Assembly (NCBI RefSeq): GCF_001757995.1
Contig: NZ_LXLV01000019.1
Location: 248,001 to 312,000, forward strand
Source: Bacillus mycoides
GTDB lineage: Bacteria > Bacillota > Bacilli > Bacillales > Bacillaceae_G
Length of the DNA: 64,000 nucleotides
Direction: 5' to 3'
The notes beneath the pieces were generated by a model. The model had not been told where the DNA came from. It made no database searches and was given only the letters and a program-made list of their open reading frames with translations. This document shows, one piece after another, positions 47,674 to 57,347 of the stretch. The position numbers and the translations under genes are program-made. How positions within the stretch are numbered: position 1 is the first letter of the stretch; every line of letters begins with the position of its first letter.

Positions 47674-48504
47674 TTACTTCGTAATAAATTGTTGTGTCCA
47701 GTAGTTGCCGCTTTCTACATAGCCAACACCGATATGAGTGAAGCCACTATTTAAGATGTTTGCACGGTGTCCAGCACTGTTCATCCAAGCTTGTACAACT
47801 TCTTCTGGAGTACGTTGTCCTTGGGCGATGTTTTCACCTGCAGATTTATAAGAAATACCAAATTTCTTCATCATGTCAAACGGAGACCCGTATGTAGGGC
47901 TGTTATGATCAAAGTAGTTGTTTTTTTGCATATCTTCAGACTTAATGCGTGCTACTTTGCTTAATTCAGTATCGATTTGTAATGCTGATAAGCCTTGTTT
48001 TGTACGCTCTGCGTTTGTTAATTCAACAACACGTTGTTCGAATTCGCTTAAAGATTTTGCTTCTTCAGCAGGCTTTTGCTCAGCAGGTTTTTGTGTTTCA
48101 GTTTGAGTATTGTTATTTTCAGCAGGTTTTTGAGCTTCTGGTTTTTGAACTTCTTCAGCAGGCTTTTGTTCAGCTGGTTTTTGAGTTTCCTCAGCAGGCT
48201 TTTGAGCTTCTGGCTTAGCTGTTGGTTGTTCAGTTACAACATTTTCAGTAGGCTGTTGACCAGGAATGAAGCAATCTTGTTGGAATTGACCTTGATTCCA
48301 TTGTGCTAATGATTCAACTCCCATAGATTGTAAGAATGCTTGTAATTCTTGTTGGCTCATTTGTTGCATCATCACTTTTGAATGCTGAATATTTTGAACC
48401 TTTATGTTAGATGGTTGTACTGTTGCAGCTTGTGCATCTAAAGATGATACTCCTAAAGTAAGAGCTGTTGCAGCAGCTACAGATAATAAAACACGCTTTT
48501 TCAT
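47674..48504 (-). CDS. Secreted CAP-domain protein (YkwD-like)
   Basis: This 276-residue protein has a signal peptide (cut after AQA, about residue 27), a linker rich in repeated EEVQKPAEQKPAE-type units (about 85-145), and a C-terminal CAP/SCP domain: VELTNAERTKQGLSALQID, KSEDMQKNNYFDHNSPTYG, SAGENIAQGQRTPEEVVQAW and GHRANILNSGFTHIGVGY. The conserved His and Glu residues of CAP domains are present. Such Bacillus proteins are secreted and some are spore- or wall-associated. Function unknown. Confidence 0.85.
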   Translation of the reverse strand: MKKRVLLSVAAATALTLGVSSLDAQAATVQPSNIKVQNIQHSKVMMQQMSQQELQAFLQSMGVESLAQWNQGQFQQDCFIPGQQPTENVVTEQPTAKPEAQKPAEETQKPAEQKPAEEVQKPEAQKPAENNNTQTETQKPAEQKPAEEAKSLSEFEQRVVELTNAERTKQGLSALQIDTELSKVARIKSEDMQKNNYFDHNSPTYGSPFDMMKKFGISYKSAGENIAQGQRTPEEVVQAWMNSAGHRANILNSGFTHIGVGYVESGNYWTQQFITK

Positions 48505-48959
48505 GATGTGTGTCCCCCTATATAAAGTTTTAATTTGTTTTCACACGATTTGTTTTTGACAGCCTGTCTGACTGACAAATCCATCGTAGCATACAATTTG
48601 CGAGAAAAAAGATGGAAAAAAATTCATAGACTTTAAATTTACCTAATTTATCCTAAGAGGAGGAAAGGGAAGAAATAAGAGAAACATAGAGTATAAAAGG
48701 AATTTTTAGTATTTTTATACTTGGTTTTAAGAGAGGGTTTTTGGATAAAGTTACCTAAATGGAAAATAAAGAATCCTATTGTATCAATGGTTTGAGCGTT
48801 TTTTTGAGGAATATAATGGATTGTTTTTTACAAAACTGTAATGTTTCTGTTGTTCTTTTTTATAATAAAGTAACATATTTTTAATGTTGTAGCAGACAAA
48901 AAAGCGGCTATCTCTTTACATAGACGAAGGAGATAGCCGTTTTCCTATTATTACGTATG
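48505..48959. other. Intergenic stretch between CAP gene and glcF
   Basis: These 455 bp include the CAP gene promoter region, with a repeat TGACAGcctgTCTGACTGACA near 48557-48577, and the glcF terminator. No gene is seen. Confidence 0.5.
48900..48945 (-). terminator. Terminator of the glcDF operon
   Basis: Arms aaaagcggctatctc and gagatagccgtttt lie just beyond the glcF stop. Confidence 0.75.
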
Positions 48960-50288
48960 TTACGAGTTGGTTTCAATTGCTTCTAATAATAAATCTACAA
49001 TGTGAATTCCTCTCATTTTATGAGAAAGATCTTCTCGTTCAATACCTAGTTTCATTTGTAATAGACATCCAGGATTCGCAGTAACAATTGTCGCAGCATC
49101 TGTTTCATGCACACGTTCCATTTTATAATCTAGAAATTCCATTGATAACTCCGAATGGACAATATTATAAATACCAGCAGAACCACAGCAACGGTCCGCA
49201 TCTTTCATTTCGCGATATGTTGCACCTTGGATGGCCTCTAGTAACATACGAGGCTCAGAAGATGTTCGCATAACATTACGTAAATGACAAGAGTCTTGAT
49301 ACGTAATAATTTGTGGCGTGAGTCGTAAATCAGTTCGTTTATGGAAATTTAATTCTACTAGTATAGCAGTAATATCTTTAATTTTAGAAACAAACTGCTT
49401 TGCTCGCTTTGCCCACTTAGGATCATCTTTTAATAAATAATCATAATCTACGAGATAAGCTCCGCAACCACCTGCATTCGTAATAATATAGTCGATGTTT
49501 AAATCTTCGAATGCTTTTATATTTCGTTTTGCTAATTCTTTTGCTCCACTCTTTTCACCAGCATGCCCATGTAATGCCCCGCAGCAACTTTGTGTTTTCG
49601 GAATAACGATATCACAACCAGCTAACTGAAGAAGTTTCATCGTTGCGTTATTTGTTTCTAAAAACATCGTATCCATTAAACAACCTGTGAAGAATGCAAC
49701 TTGTTTCTTCTTTTCCACCTCGGCAGGTAAAAATTCAGGACGATCTTTCATTGCTTTCATTTTAGGGGCTTTTGGCAAAACGAGATCCATCGTTGCAAGT
49801 GTTTCAGGGAATAACTTCATAATACCTGTTTTATGTGTTAGCGTTTGTAAACCAGAACGCTGGTAAAATCCGATTAGTCCTGTTAATGTTCTCATTCGGT
49901 TTTGATGCGGGAATAGTCCTTCAAAAACGACTTTACGAACAGCTCTCACGGGCATTGAGAACTTTTTATTTTGATTAATAATATCACGAGCTTCTTCTAA
50001 TAAATGTCCATAATTCACACCAGACGGACAAACAGTTTCACAAGCACGGCAGCCAAGGCAAACATTTAATGTATCTTCAACTTCTTCATCCGGCTCAATT
50101 AAACCATCAACGACCGCTTTCATTAAGGCGATACGTCCGCGTGGGGAATGTGATTCTTTATACCCAGATTGAATGTAAGTAGGGCAAGTTGGTAAACAAA
50201 AGCCGCATCGCATACAGTTTAGTAGTTCATCTTCACTTAATCGTTCTTTAAATTCCTTTTGAATGTTTTCTTTATTTAATGTGGTCAT
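48960..50288 (-). CDS. glcF: Glycolate oxidase iron-sulfur subunit GlcF
   Basis: This 442-residue protein has two 4Fe-4S motifs, CMRCGFCLPTCP (about 25) and CLGCRACETVCP (about 75), and two cysteine-rich CCG domains (SCCGALHGHAGE and CCGSAGIYN). It passes electrons from the flavin subunit encoded just upstream. The start overlaps the glcD stop by 4 bp. A related lactate-type Fe-S protein is possible, but pairing with glcD supports glycolate or a similar 2-hydroxyacid. Confidence 0.88.
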   Translation of the reverse strand: MTTLNKENIQKEFKERLSEDELLNCMRCGFCLPTCPTYIQSGYKESHSPRGRIALMKAVVDGLIEPDEEVEDTLNVCLGCRACETVCPSGVNYGHLLEEARDIINQNKKFSMPVRAVRKVVFEGLFPHQNRMRTLTGLIGFYQRSGLQTLTHKTGIMKLFPETLATMDLVLPKAPKMKAMKDRPEFLPAEVEKKKQVAFFTGCLMDTMFLETNNATMKLLQLAGCDIVIPKTQSCCGALHGHAGEKSGAKELAKRNIKAFEDLNIDYIITNAGGCGAYLVDYDYLLKDDPKWAKRAKQFVSKIKDITAILVELNFHKRTDLRLTPQIITYQDSCHLRNVMRTSSEPRMLLEAIQGATYREMKDADRCCGSAGIYNIVHSELSMEFLDYKMERVHETDAATIVTANPGCLLQMKLGIEREDLSHKMRGIHIVDLLLEAIETNS

Positions 50289-51697
50289 CGCTCAACCACC
50301 ACTCTTTTACGAGAGTCTTTCGCGAACATCTTTCCAGGATTCATAATGTTGTTTGGATCGAAGGCTTGTTTAATCCCTTGCATAGCAGCAATACCTTCTT
50401 TACCTAATTTCATTTCTAAATACGGAGCTTTCATTGCGCCAACACCATGTTCACCAGTAATCGTACCACCAAGCTCAATCGCTTTCGCAAATATTTCAGC
50501 AAAAGCTTGTTCAGCACGATGCATTTCTTCTTCATTACGGGCATCTGTCATACAAGTTGGGTGCAAATTGCCATCACCAGCATGACCAAAAGTACAAATA
50601 GGAATATTATATTTCTTTGCAATTGCATTAATTGCTTCAACCATTGGAGCGATTTGTGAACGTGGTACAGTTGCATCTTCTAATATTGTTGTCGGTTTTA
50701 GTCTTGCAAGTGCTGATAGTGCACTACGGCGTGCTGTACGAAGCGCATCTGCTTCGGCTTCATCTTTTGCAACGCGAACATCGACCGCATTCATAGCACG
50801 GCAAACGTTAGCCATTTTTTCGATATCTCGATTGACAACCTCAGGCGGGCCATCTTGTTCAATTAATAAAATTGCTTTGACGTCAGTTGGTAAACCGATT
50901 TGTGCAAACTCTTCTACAACTTCAATTGTTGGTTGGTCTAAAAACTCAAGTGTCGTCGGAATAATTTTATTTGCAATAATAGAAGAAACAGCTCGAGCAG
51001 CTTCGTTAATATCTTCATATAGCGCAAGCATCGTTTTCTTTGTTTCAGGCATAGGGACAAGTTTTAATATAGCTTCCGTAACAACACCAAGTGTTCCTTC
51101 AGAACCAATAAATAAACGAGTTAAATCATAACCAGCTACATCTTTTGCTAATTTACCACCAGTGCGAATGATATCGCCGTTCGGTAAGACAATTTCAAGC
51201 CCCATTACATAATCACGTGTTACGCCATATTTTAAACCACGTAATCCGCCGGAGTTTTCATTAATGTTACCGCCGATTGTAGAAATTTTCATAGAGCTTG
51301 GATCTGGTGGATAAAATAAACCTTTTTCTTCTACTGCTTTAATAATATCAAGTGTAATAACACCAGCTTGTACAGTAATTGTTAAATTCTCTTCGTCAAT
51401 TTCTAAAATGTTGTTCATATGGCGGAAAATAAGAACGATACCGCCTTCAAATGGACATGTTCCTGCGCAAAGATTTGTTCCAGATCCGCGAACATACACA
51501 GGGATTTTGTGAGTGTTACATACTTTTAACACCTCAGCTACTTCATTAGTATTACGAGGAGCAATGACTGCATCAGGCATTGCTTGGAAGTTTGGAGTGG
51601 CATCATAACTATAAGTTAAACGCCCCATATTGGATGTATCTACATTATCTTCGCCAACAATGGATACGAATGAATCAATAATTTGCTTTTCTAACAT
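50285..51697 (-). CDS. glcD: FAD-linked glycolate oxidase subunit GlcD
   Basis: This 470-residue flavoprotein has the PCMH-type FAD-binding domain (PVYVRGSGTNLCAGTCPFEGGIV, STIGGNINENSGGLRGLKYG, RLFIGSEGTLGVVTEAILKL) and a C-terminal oxidase domain ending GEHGVGAMKAPYLEMKLG and FDPNNIMNPGKMF. It oxidises glycolate or a close 2-hydroxyacid. It forms an operon with glcF and is preceded by a CdaR-type regulator gene. Confidence 0.9.
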   Translation of the reverse strand: MLEKQIIDSFVSIVGEDNVDTSNMGRLTYSYDATPNFQAMPDAVIAPRNTNEVAEVLKVCNTHKIPVYVRGSGTNLCAGTCPFEGGIVLIFRHMNNILEIDEENLTITVQAGVITLDIIKAVEEKGLFYPPDPSSMKISTIGGNINENSGGLRGLKYGVTRDYVMGLEIVLPNGDIIRTGGKLAKDVAGYDLTRLFIGSEGTLGVVTEAILKLVPMPETKKTMLALYEDINEAARAVSSIIANKIIPTTLEFLDQPTIEVVEEFAQIGLPTDVKAILLIEQDGPPEVVNRDIEKMANVCRAMNAVDVRVAKDEAEADALRTARRSALSALARLKPTTILEDATVPRSQIAPMVEAINAIAKKYNIPICTFGHAGDGNLHPTCMTDARNEEEMHRAEQAFAEIFAKAIELGGTITGEHGVGAMKAPYLEMKLGKEGIAAMQGIKQAFDPNNIMNPGKMFAKDSRKRVVVER

Positions 51698-51813
51698 TAG
51701 AAATCCCCCTCAAACTGTTAACGTGTTTAGTCATAATAAAAACGTTGTAACAGTGCTTTCATTATAATGATAAAAAAGTTGGGGGATTCTTTCTATGTGT
51801 AATCATCTGAAGA

Positions 51814-52929
51814 TTAATTTGTTTTATCGTTCTTTTTTGTATGATTATCTAATAAGAGGAGTGCGAAGTATAAAACATTTAAATCTTTGAATTGTTTCGG
51901 ATCAAGTCCTGTATGTTCTTCAATCTTTTTTAGTCTGTAATGCAATGTGTTAATGTGTATATGTAATTGCATAGCTGTCTGTTTATAAGATTGGTTATAA
52001 TCGATAAATAAGCGTAAAGTGTGCATAAGCTCAGGAGATGATACTAAGTTTTCGATGGTGCGCTCTAAAAACTGTTCACGAGTTTCCATAGAAATATCTT
52101 GTAAGCACATTTCTAAACGTAAATCTTCATTAAATACAATGTTTTTCGTTTCAAGTGATACAGAAAGAGCGCGTAATGCTTGTTCATACGATATGTTCAT
52201 ATTACTTGGAGTAACGGTTTGTCCAATCCCGATGTATAAAGGGATAGAAAATAAAGTTTCACAGTCTTGTTTTAACCGTTTTAGAAATTGGTAAGTTTGC
52301 TCTTTGGAGCTCATCGCTGTAAATAAAATAAATCGATCATTTCCCCAGCGAACAAATAGATGTTCCTTTGTTAATGTATTGCGTATATGTTGCCAAATTT
52401 TACGCTGAAGCATCGTGTCATTTTGATCGATAGAGAACAAAATAAGTTGTTTCTTCTTATGTAAATCAATGCCAAGCGTTTTTGCACGATCGAGAAAACT
52501 TGGAGACCAGTCTGTATTTTGAAGCCAATCAAAGACAAATGCTTCATAAGAACGGTGCTCAAGTTCTAGTTGTTCTAAAAAGTAGTTTTCATGAATTAAT
52601 AATTCGGTCATCTTACGTAATATTTCTCCGTATTGTGAAATATTTTCAGGTTCTCCTGTAATTCCAATCACGCCGATTACTTCGTCATGGAATAGTAAAG
52701 GAAGATTCATCCCAGCTTTTACACCCTGCAGTCGTCGTTCATCATCTTTTGTAATAATGACAGTTTTCTTTTGTTTCGCACAGCGGAGTGCACTTTCATG
52801 AAAGTGACCGATTCTTTCCGCATCTGTACTTGCGATAATAACGCCTTGTATATTAATAATAATAATGTTTTCAGTAATTAATCTGCGTACTTCACGTACA
52901 ATTTTATTCGCTAAATCAGGAAAAAGCAT
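51814..52929 (-). CDS. CdaR-family transcription regulator (PucR-type HTH)
   Basis: The ATG at 52929 has gaggtg 8 bases upstream. The 371-residue protein has an N-terminal sugar-diacid recognition domain (LANKIVREVRRLITENIIIINIQGVIIASTDAERIGHFHE), a GGDEF-like middle part and a C-terminal PucR helix-turn-helix (SYKQTAMQLHIHINTLHYRLKKIEEHTGLDP). It probably senses a 2-hydroxy or sugar acid and controls glcDF, which lies directly downstream on the same strand. Confidence 0.85.
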   Translation of the reverse strand: MLFPDLANKIVREVRRLITENIIIINIQGVIIASTDAERIGHFHESALRCAKQKKTVIITKDDERRLQGVKAGMNLPLLFHDEVIGVIGITGEPENISQYGEILRKMTELLIHENYFLEQLELEHRSYEAFVFDWLQNTDWSPSFLDRAKTLGIDLHKKKQLILFSIDQNDTMLQRKIWQHIRNTLTKEHLFVRWGNDRFILFTAMSSKEQTYQFLKRLKQDCETLFSIPLYIGIGQTVTPSNMNISYEQALRALSVSLETKNIVFNEDLRLEMCLQDISMETREQFLERTIENLVSSPELMHTLRLFIDYNQSYKQTAMQLHIHINTLHYRLKKIEEHTGLDPKQFKDLNVLYFALLLLDNHTKKNDKTN

Positions 52930-53065
52930 AATTTGCACACCTCAAATTCTATTTGTTGTACATTATATATGTAAGTTGAATAAGAAAGGAAGATTTCACA
53001 CTTTCCACACATTTATTTGTTATTTTACAATTATAACGAAATCATCCGAAGATGGAGGGAATCTT

Positions 53066-54037
53066 TTGAGAAAGTATGTTCTTCTTCTCTGTTTTTTATT
53101 TCTATTAGTAGGGTGTCAAGGAAGTTCATATACACCGATTGCTAAAGATAAAAGTGTTATTATAACAACGAATATAAAAGAAGGTAGTATTAGTTTTATT
53201 GATAAAAAAGCTAAAAAGTTAATCGCGACATGGGAACTCAATGAACCGATGGCAGGAATTGCACTACTTCCAAATAACGAGGAAATACTTGTATACGGCA
53301 AGCAGTTAGAATATATGTATGTATATTCACTAGCAGAAGGAAAGCAAGTGGAAAAATATAAAACCGGAAAAGGCATTGTAAATGTGGTCGTATCAGAAGA
53401 TAAAAAACAATTATTTGCTGCTGATCAAAATACTCAAAAGGTAAGGTTCTTTACGATAAAAGGAAAAGAGACAGGGAGTGTTTCAACAGGAAAAGGACCG
53501 ATAACGATGGTAGAGCTTCATAACCAGTTATCTGTACTAAACTTTTATGATACGAAACTAACGACCATTGATACAAAGAAAAAAGAAGTGATACAGTCCT
53601 TTATGATTCCGCCAGCATCAACAGGAGCGACGGTTAGCGCTGATGGGAAAGAAATATGGATTGGTGGACATGGTGATGGAAGTCAAGTGAATGAGAAAGT
53701 ATTAGTGTATTCTTTACAGAGCGGAGAGATGATGCGTTCTTTACATGCTCCGTTTATGCCTGTGAATATAACAAAGGATGATAAGTATGTATATGCGCTA
53801 AGTCACGGTTCGAATACGCTTAGAAAATTTGATGCAAGTACGTATAAAGAGGTAGGGGTTGCAGAAGTAGGATCGAACCCATTTGCATTTTTAAAAAGCG
53901 GAGCAGAAGGATACGTAGCTAGTTATGATAGCGATGAAGTATGCGTAATGGATATGAAGAATATGAAAATAAAACAAACAATTAAAGTTGGCAAAGGACC
54001 GTTTCAACTCATAGAGAGAGAAGGGGAAGGACAATGA
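53066..54037 (+). CDS. YncE-like beta-propeller lipoprotein
   Basis: A TTG start at 53066 has ggaggga 5 bases upstream. The 323-residue protein has a lipobox (FLLVGCQGS) and then repeated strands of a 40-residue beta-propeller type (for example VSEDKKQLFAADQNTQKVRFF, VSADGKEIWIGG, TKDDKYVYALSHGSNTLRKFD). It is anchored outside the membrane. Its stop overlaps the start of the response regulator by 4 bp (ATGA), so it may help the two-component system sense something at the surface. Confidence 0.8.
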   Translation: MRKYVLLLCFLFLLVGCQGSSYTPIAKDKSVIITTNIKEGSISFIDKKAKKLIATWELNEPMAGIALLPNNEEILVYGKQLEYMYVYSLAEGKQVEKYKTGKGIVNVVVSEDKKQLFAADQNTQKVRFFTIKGKETGSVSTGKGPITMVELHNQLSVLNFYDTKLTTIDTKKKEVIQSFMIPPASTGATVSADGKEIWIGGHGDGSQVNEKVLVYSLQSGEMMRSLHAPFMPVNITKDDKYVYALSHGSNTLRKFDASTYKEVGVAEVGSNPFAFLKSGAEGYVASYDSDEVCVMDMKNMKIKQTIKVGKGPFQLIEREGEGQ

Positions 54038-54705
54038 GTAAATATAACGTGCTAGTCGTAGATGACGAAAGTGATATGAGGCAACTTGTCGGAATGTACT
54101 TAGATAACTTCGGATACGAGTGGGGAGAAGCTGAAAATGGAAAAGAGGCACTTCGAAAATTAGAGACGGATCATTACGATTTCGTTGTACTAGATATTAT
54201 GATGCCAGAGATGGATGGGCTTTCAGTTTGTAAAGAGATTCGAAAAACGTCGGATGTACCTATTATATTTTTAACAGCAAAAGGTGAAGAGTGGAATAGG
54301 GTGAACGGCTTACGTATGGGAGCAGATGATTATATTGTAAAACCATTTAGTCCTGGGGAACTAATTGCTCGTATGGAAGCTGTTTTAAGACGATATACAA
54401 AGCAAGAACAGCAAGAAGAGATTCAATTTGGACCGATTCTTATTAATGAAAAAAGTAGGAGGATCGAGACGAATGGTGAGACGATTCCTCTTACGGTAAA
54501 AGAGTTCGATTTACTATATTTTCTTTGCCAACATAATGGACAAGTATTTAGCCGGGAACAATTGCTTGAAAAGGTGTGGGGATATGATTATGCAGGAAGT
54601 ACAAGAACGGTAGATACGCATGTGAAAACGATGCGTCTAAAGCTCGGAGAAAGTGGAAACTACATTCAAACCGTTTGGGGTGTAGGTTATAAATTTGAGG
54701 TGTAA
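54034..54705 (+). CDS. OmpR-family response regulator
   Basis: This 223-residue protein has a receiver domain (VVDDESD acidic pair, phospho-Asp in VVLDIMMPEMDG, Thr in FLTAKG, Lys in DDYIVKPF) and a C-terminal OmpR winged helix (LTVKEFDLLYFLCQHNGQVFSREQLLEKVWGYDY). Its partner kinase begins 3 bp later. Confidence 0.93.
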   Translation: MSKYNVLVVDDESDMRQLVGMYLDNFGYEWGEAENGKEALRKLETDHYDFVVLDIMMPEMDGLSVCKEIRKTSDVPIIFLTAKGEEWNRVNGLRMGADDYIVKPFSPGELIARMEAVLRRYTKQEQQEEIQFGPILINEKSRRIETNGETIPLTVKEFDLLYFLCQHNGQVFSREQLLEKVWGYDYAGSTRTVDTHVKTMRLKLGESGNYIQTVWGVGYKFEV

Positions 54706-54708
54706 CGT

Positions 54709-56109
54709 ATGTTTACGATGGTACAAAAGCTTTGGCTTACAGTAGTATGTGCAGTATGTGTAACAGTTTCCTTTCTTTATTTTGTATCTTTATACTCATA
54801 TGAAAAGTTATACGTTGATAATTTAAAAGATTCATTAGTAATGGAAGGGAAACGTCTTGCCACGCAATATGATAAGAGCGAAGGAGTAGCCACTTTTGAA
54901 GAGAAAGTAAGGGCATATGATCAAATATCTAGTTCAGATGTCCTTTTCGTATACAATCCGCGTGATTTAAGCGCATGTTTGCCTTTTGATGTTCACCATC
55001 ATTCTCTTATAAGTGAAGGGGATAGACAGGCGCTATTAAATGGGGAAACTGTGACAAAGATAGGGTATGAAGAACATTTTGATCGTAATATTATGGGTGT
55101 TGTCATCCCTGTTTTAGATAATAAAAAATTAGTTGGTATTGTATACTCTTATATTCCTTTAAAAAGTATAAAAGACTTAATATTTGATATGGGTCTTATT
55201 TTAGCGCCGTTAGCACTTGCAATGATTTTAATTACAATATGGATTGGTAGAAAAATTATTATTGCTATTACGAGACCGCTTTCGCAAATGGAACGAGTTG
55301 CAAATCATTTGGCCACTGGAGATTTCTCAGAGCGGATTACAATTTCTTCAGAAGATGAAATAGGACGATTGGGAAAAGCTTTTAATAAAATGGCAAATTC
55401 TTTAGAAACAGAAGATGTAAAGCGTAAGGAATTTTTAGCTAATGTTTCACATGAACTTAGAACACCGCTTAGTTATATTAAAGGATATAGTGAAGCTATT
55501 TTAGACGGTGTAGCGAAAGGGCCGCAGCAGGAAAAAGTAACGCAACTCATCCATAAAGAAGCAGGTCGTATGCAGCGCCTCGTTCATGATTTATTAGATT
55601 TAGCGCAGCTAGAAGGTGAACACTTTCCTCTAAAGAAACAACCTATCGTTTTTTCACAGCTTATTGAAGATGTACTAGATACATACGAATTACAGTTTAT
55701 AGAAAAAAAACTTCGTATTTCAACGGATTTAAATCCTGAAATTATCGTAATGATTGATGAGGATCGTATGCAACAAGTACTTCATAATGTGTTAGATAAT
55801 GCGATACGTTATACAAATCAAAACGGGGATATCATAATAACATTAAAGCAAATCGATGATTATTGTGAATTGCACATAAAAGATACAGGAATAGGTATTG
55901 ATAGAGAGCATTTAGAAAATCTCGGGGAACGCTTTTACCGAGTAGATAAAGCGAGAAGTCGTCAACACGGTGGAACAGGTTTAGGCCTTGCGATTGTAAG
56001 GCAAATTGTTCATATACATGATGGTGAGTGGAGAATAGAAAGTGAAAAAGGTAAGGGAACGACAGTTATTATTAAATTAAAAGCACAAGATGAGGAGAGC
56101 ATATTCTAA
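54709..56109 (+). CDS. Sensor histidine kinase
   Basis: This 466-residue kinase has two membrane helices (about 8-28 and 160-182) around an outside sensor domain, a HAMP domain, a HisKA domain with the phospho-His in VSHELRTPLSYIKGY, and an ATPase domain with N-box LHNVLDNAIRYT, DTGIGI and GGTGLGLAI. It phosphorylates the response regulator encoded just upstream. The signal is unknown. Confidence 0.93.
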   Translation: MFTMVQKLWLTVVCAVCVTVSFLYFVSLYSYEKLYVDNLKDSLVMEGKRLATQYDKSEGVATFEEKVRAYDQISSSDVLFVYNPRDLSACLPFDVHHHSLISEGDRQALLNGETVTKIGYEEHFDRNIMGVVIPVLDNKKLVGIVYSYIPLKSIKDLIFDMGLILAPLALAMILITIWIGRKIIIAITRPLSQMERVANHLATGDFSERITISSEDEIGRLGKAFNKMANSLETEDVKRKEFLANVSHELRTPLSYIKGYSEAILDGVAKGPQQEKVTQLIHKEAGRMQRLVHDLLDLAQLEGEHFPLKKQPIVFSQLIEDVLDTYELQFIEKKLRISTDLNPEIIVMIDEDRMQQVLHNVLDNAIRYTNQNGDIIITLKQIDDYCELHIKDTGIGIDREHLENLGERFYRVDKARSRQHGGTGLGLAIVRQIVHIHDGEWRIESEKGKGTTVIIKLKAQDEESIF

Positions 56110-56130
56110 CTTTTGGAATATGCTCTTTAT
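56097..56130 (+). terminator. Terminator after the kinase gene
   Basis: Stem gagcatattc / gaatatgctc then TTTAT, overlapping the last codons. Confidence 0.7.
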
Positions 56131-56459
56131 CCCGCTATTTGTGGGCAGTAAGACTCCCACCTCAAAATTCGGCGAATGCGAGGAAGTTAGGTGGGAGATA
56201 AGTCCCTAAATGCCCGATTGGTGTGGGCTAATAATCAGCGGGGGATGGACAAAAGCCCCACTGATTAAAGATTCACTTTATATTGAAGGTAAATAGTTAC
56301 GCGTAAATGTATTAATTAATATCCAACAAATATCAAAAGTTTGACTATTTCATGAACAAAACATTTGTACTTCTTACTAATTCGTTCTAAAATGGTTATG
56401 GATGCTAAGTTCTTATAAAACGTTACAATTGTTGTTTGGAAGATACTGAGGTGATTTAA
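56110..56459. other. Intergenic stretch between kinase and lutR
   Basis: These 350 bp hold a terminator, the bcr1-type repeat and the lutR promoter region. No gene is seen. Confidence 0.6.
56126..56281. repeat. bcr1-type mobile repeat with TTTAT duplication
   Basis: The 146-bp body (56131-56276) starts cccgctatttgtgggcagta and contains the palindromic words ctcccacctc / aggtgggag and atcagcggggg / ccccactgat. It is flanked on both sides by TTTAT (56126-56130 and 56277-56281). bcr1 of the B. cereus group is a non-autonomous element of about this size that duplicates TTTAT on insertion. The identification rests on recognition of these words and the TSD. Confidence 0.75.
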
Positions 56460-57179
56460 CTGGAGTACAAATCTATTAAACCGAAAAAAATTTACGAAGA
56501 AGTATCTGAAGCTATTTTAACAATGATTAAAAATGGTACGTTAAAACCTGGTGACAAACTACTTCCTGTTCATCAATTAGCTGAGCAGTTTCAAGTTGGC
56601 AGATCTGCAGTTCGTGAAGCGCTAAGTGCGCTAAGAGCAATGGGCTTAATTGAAATGAAACAAGGAGAAGGTACATATGTAAGGAATTTCGATCCTTCTT
56701 CATTAACGAAATCACTAAATAACAAGTTATTAATGAAGAAAGAGGATATTTTGAATTTATTAGAAGTACGGAAGGTGCTCGAAGTGGGGGCAGTTCGAGC
56801 GGCAGCGGCAAAACGTACGGAAGCTAATTTGCAAAATATGAAGCATTGGTTAGATGAAATGGCAAAGAGCATTGGAGATGAGAAGGCTGGCGAAAAAGCA
56901 GACTTTCAGTTCCATATGGGAATTGCAGAATCTTCGCATAATAACATCTTGCTTGAGCTCATGAATCATGTTTCAGAGATGATTGCTGAAACGATTGGTG
57001 AATCAAGACGCATTATTTTATATGGTGAACAAACAACATCAGAACGACTTTTAGAAGAGCATCAATCTATATATAATGCGGTGTTAAAGCAAGATGTGGA
57101 ATTAGCGCAGCAAGCGATGCTAAATCATTTAACAAATGTAGAACATATTGTCACAGGTAAAAGCGATATAAATTCGTAA
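56460..57179 (+). CDS. lutR: Lactate-utilisation regulator LutR (GntR/FadR family)
   Basis: The first usable codon is CTG at 56460, 6 bp after gaggtg and directly after a TAA. The first ATG in frame (56523) would cut the opening helix of the DNA-binding domain (IYEEVSEAILTMI), so a CTG start is preferred, giving 239 residues. A GntR winged helix follows (FQVGRSAVREALSALRAMGLIEMKQGEGTYV), then a FadR-type helical effector domain. It probably represses the lutABC operon downstream in the absence of lactate. Confidence 0.85.
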   Translation: MEYKSIKPKKIYEEVSEAILTMIKNGTLKPGDKLLPVHQLAEQFQVGRSAVREALSALRAMGLIEMKQGEGTYVRNFDPSSLTKSLNNKLLMKKEDILNLLEVRKVLEVGAVRAAAAKRTEANLQNMKHWLDEMAKSIGDEKAGEKADFQFHMGIAESSHNNILLELMNHVSEMIAETIGESRRIILYGEQTTSERLLEEHQSIYNAVLKQDVELAQQAMLNHLTNVEHIVTGKSDINS

Positions 57180-57347
57180 TTTAATCTTTTAAAATTCTAA
57201 TTTTCTGATAAAATAGAGAGAGATTAAGTAAACGTTTTCTTTGGAAGAGGGAGAGGATAGGCCATGGTTGAGCCTACTTCTTCTAATCTTAGTCATCTGA
57301 TGACCATACGATTGTTGGCGAAGTTGTAATGAGGGGGAATTATAGTT

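Noticed and set aside
47918-48309. Plus-strand frames over the CAP gene linker
   Set aside because: They mirror the Pro/Lys/Glu repeats of the minus-strand CAP gene and have no independent support.
52865-53065. N-terminal extension of the propeller lipoprotein
   Set aside because: The signal peptide and lipobox fit only the TTG start at 53066; the extension overlaps the divergent regulator gene.
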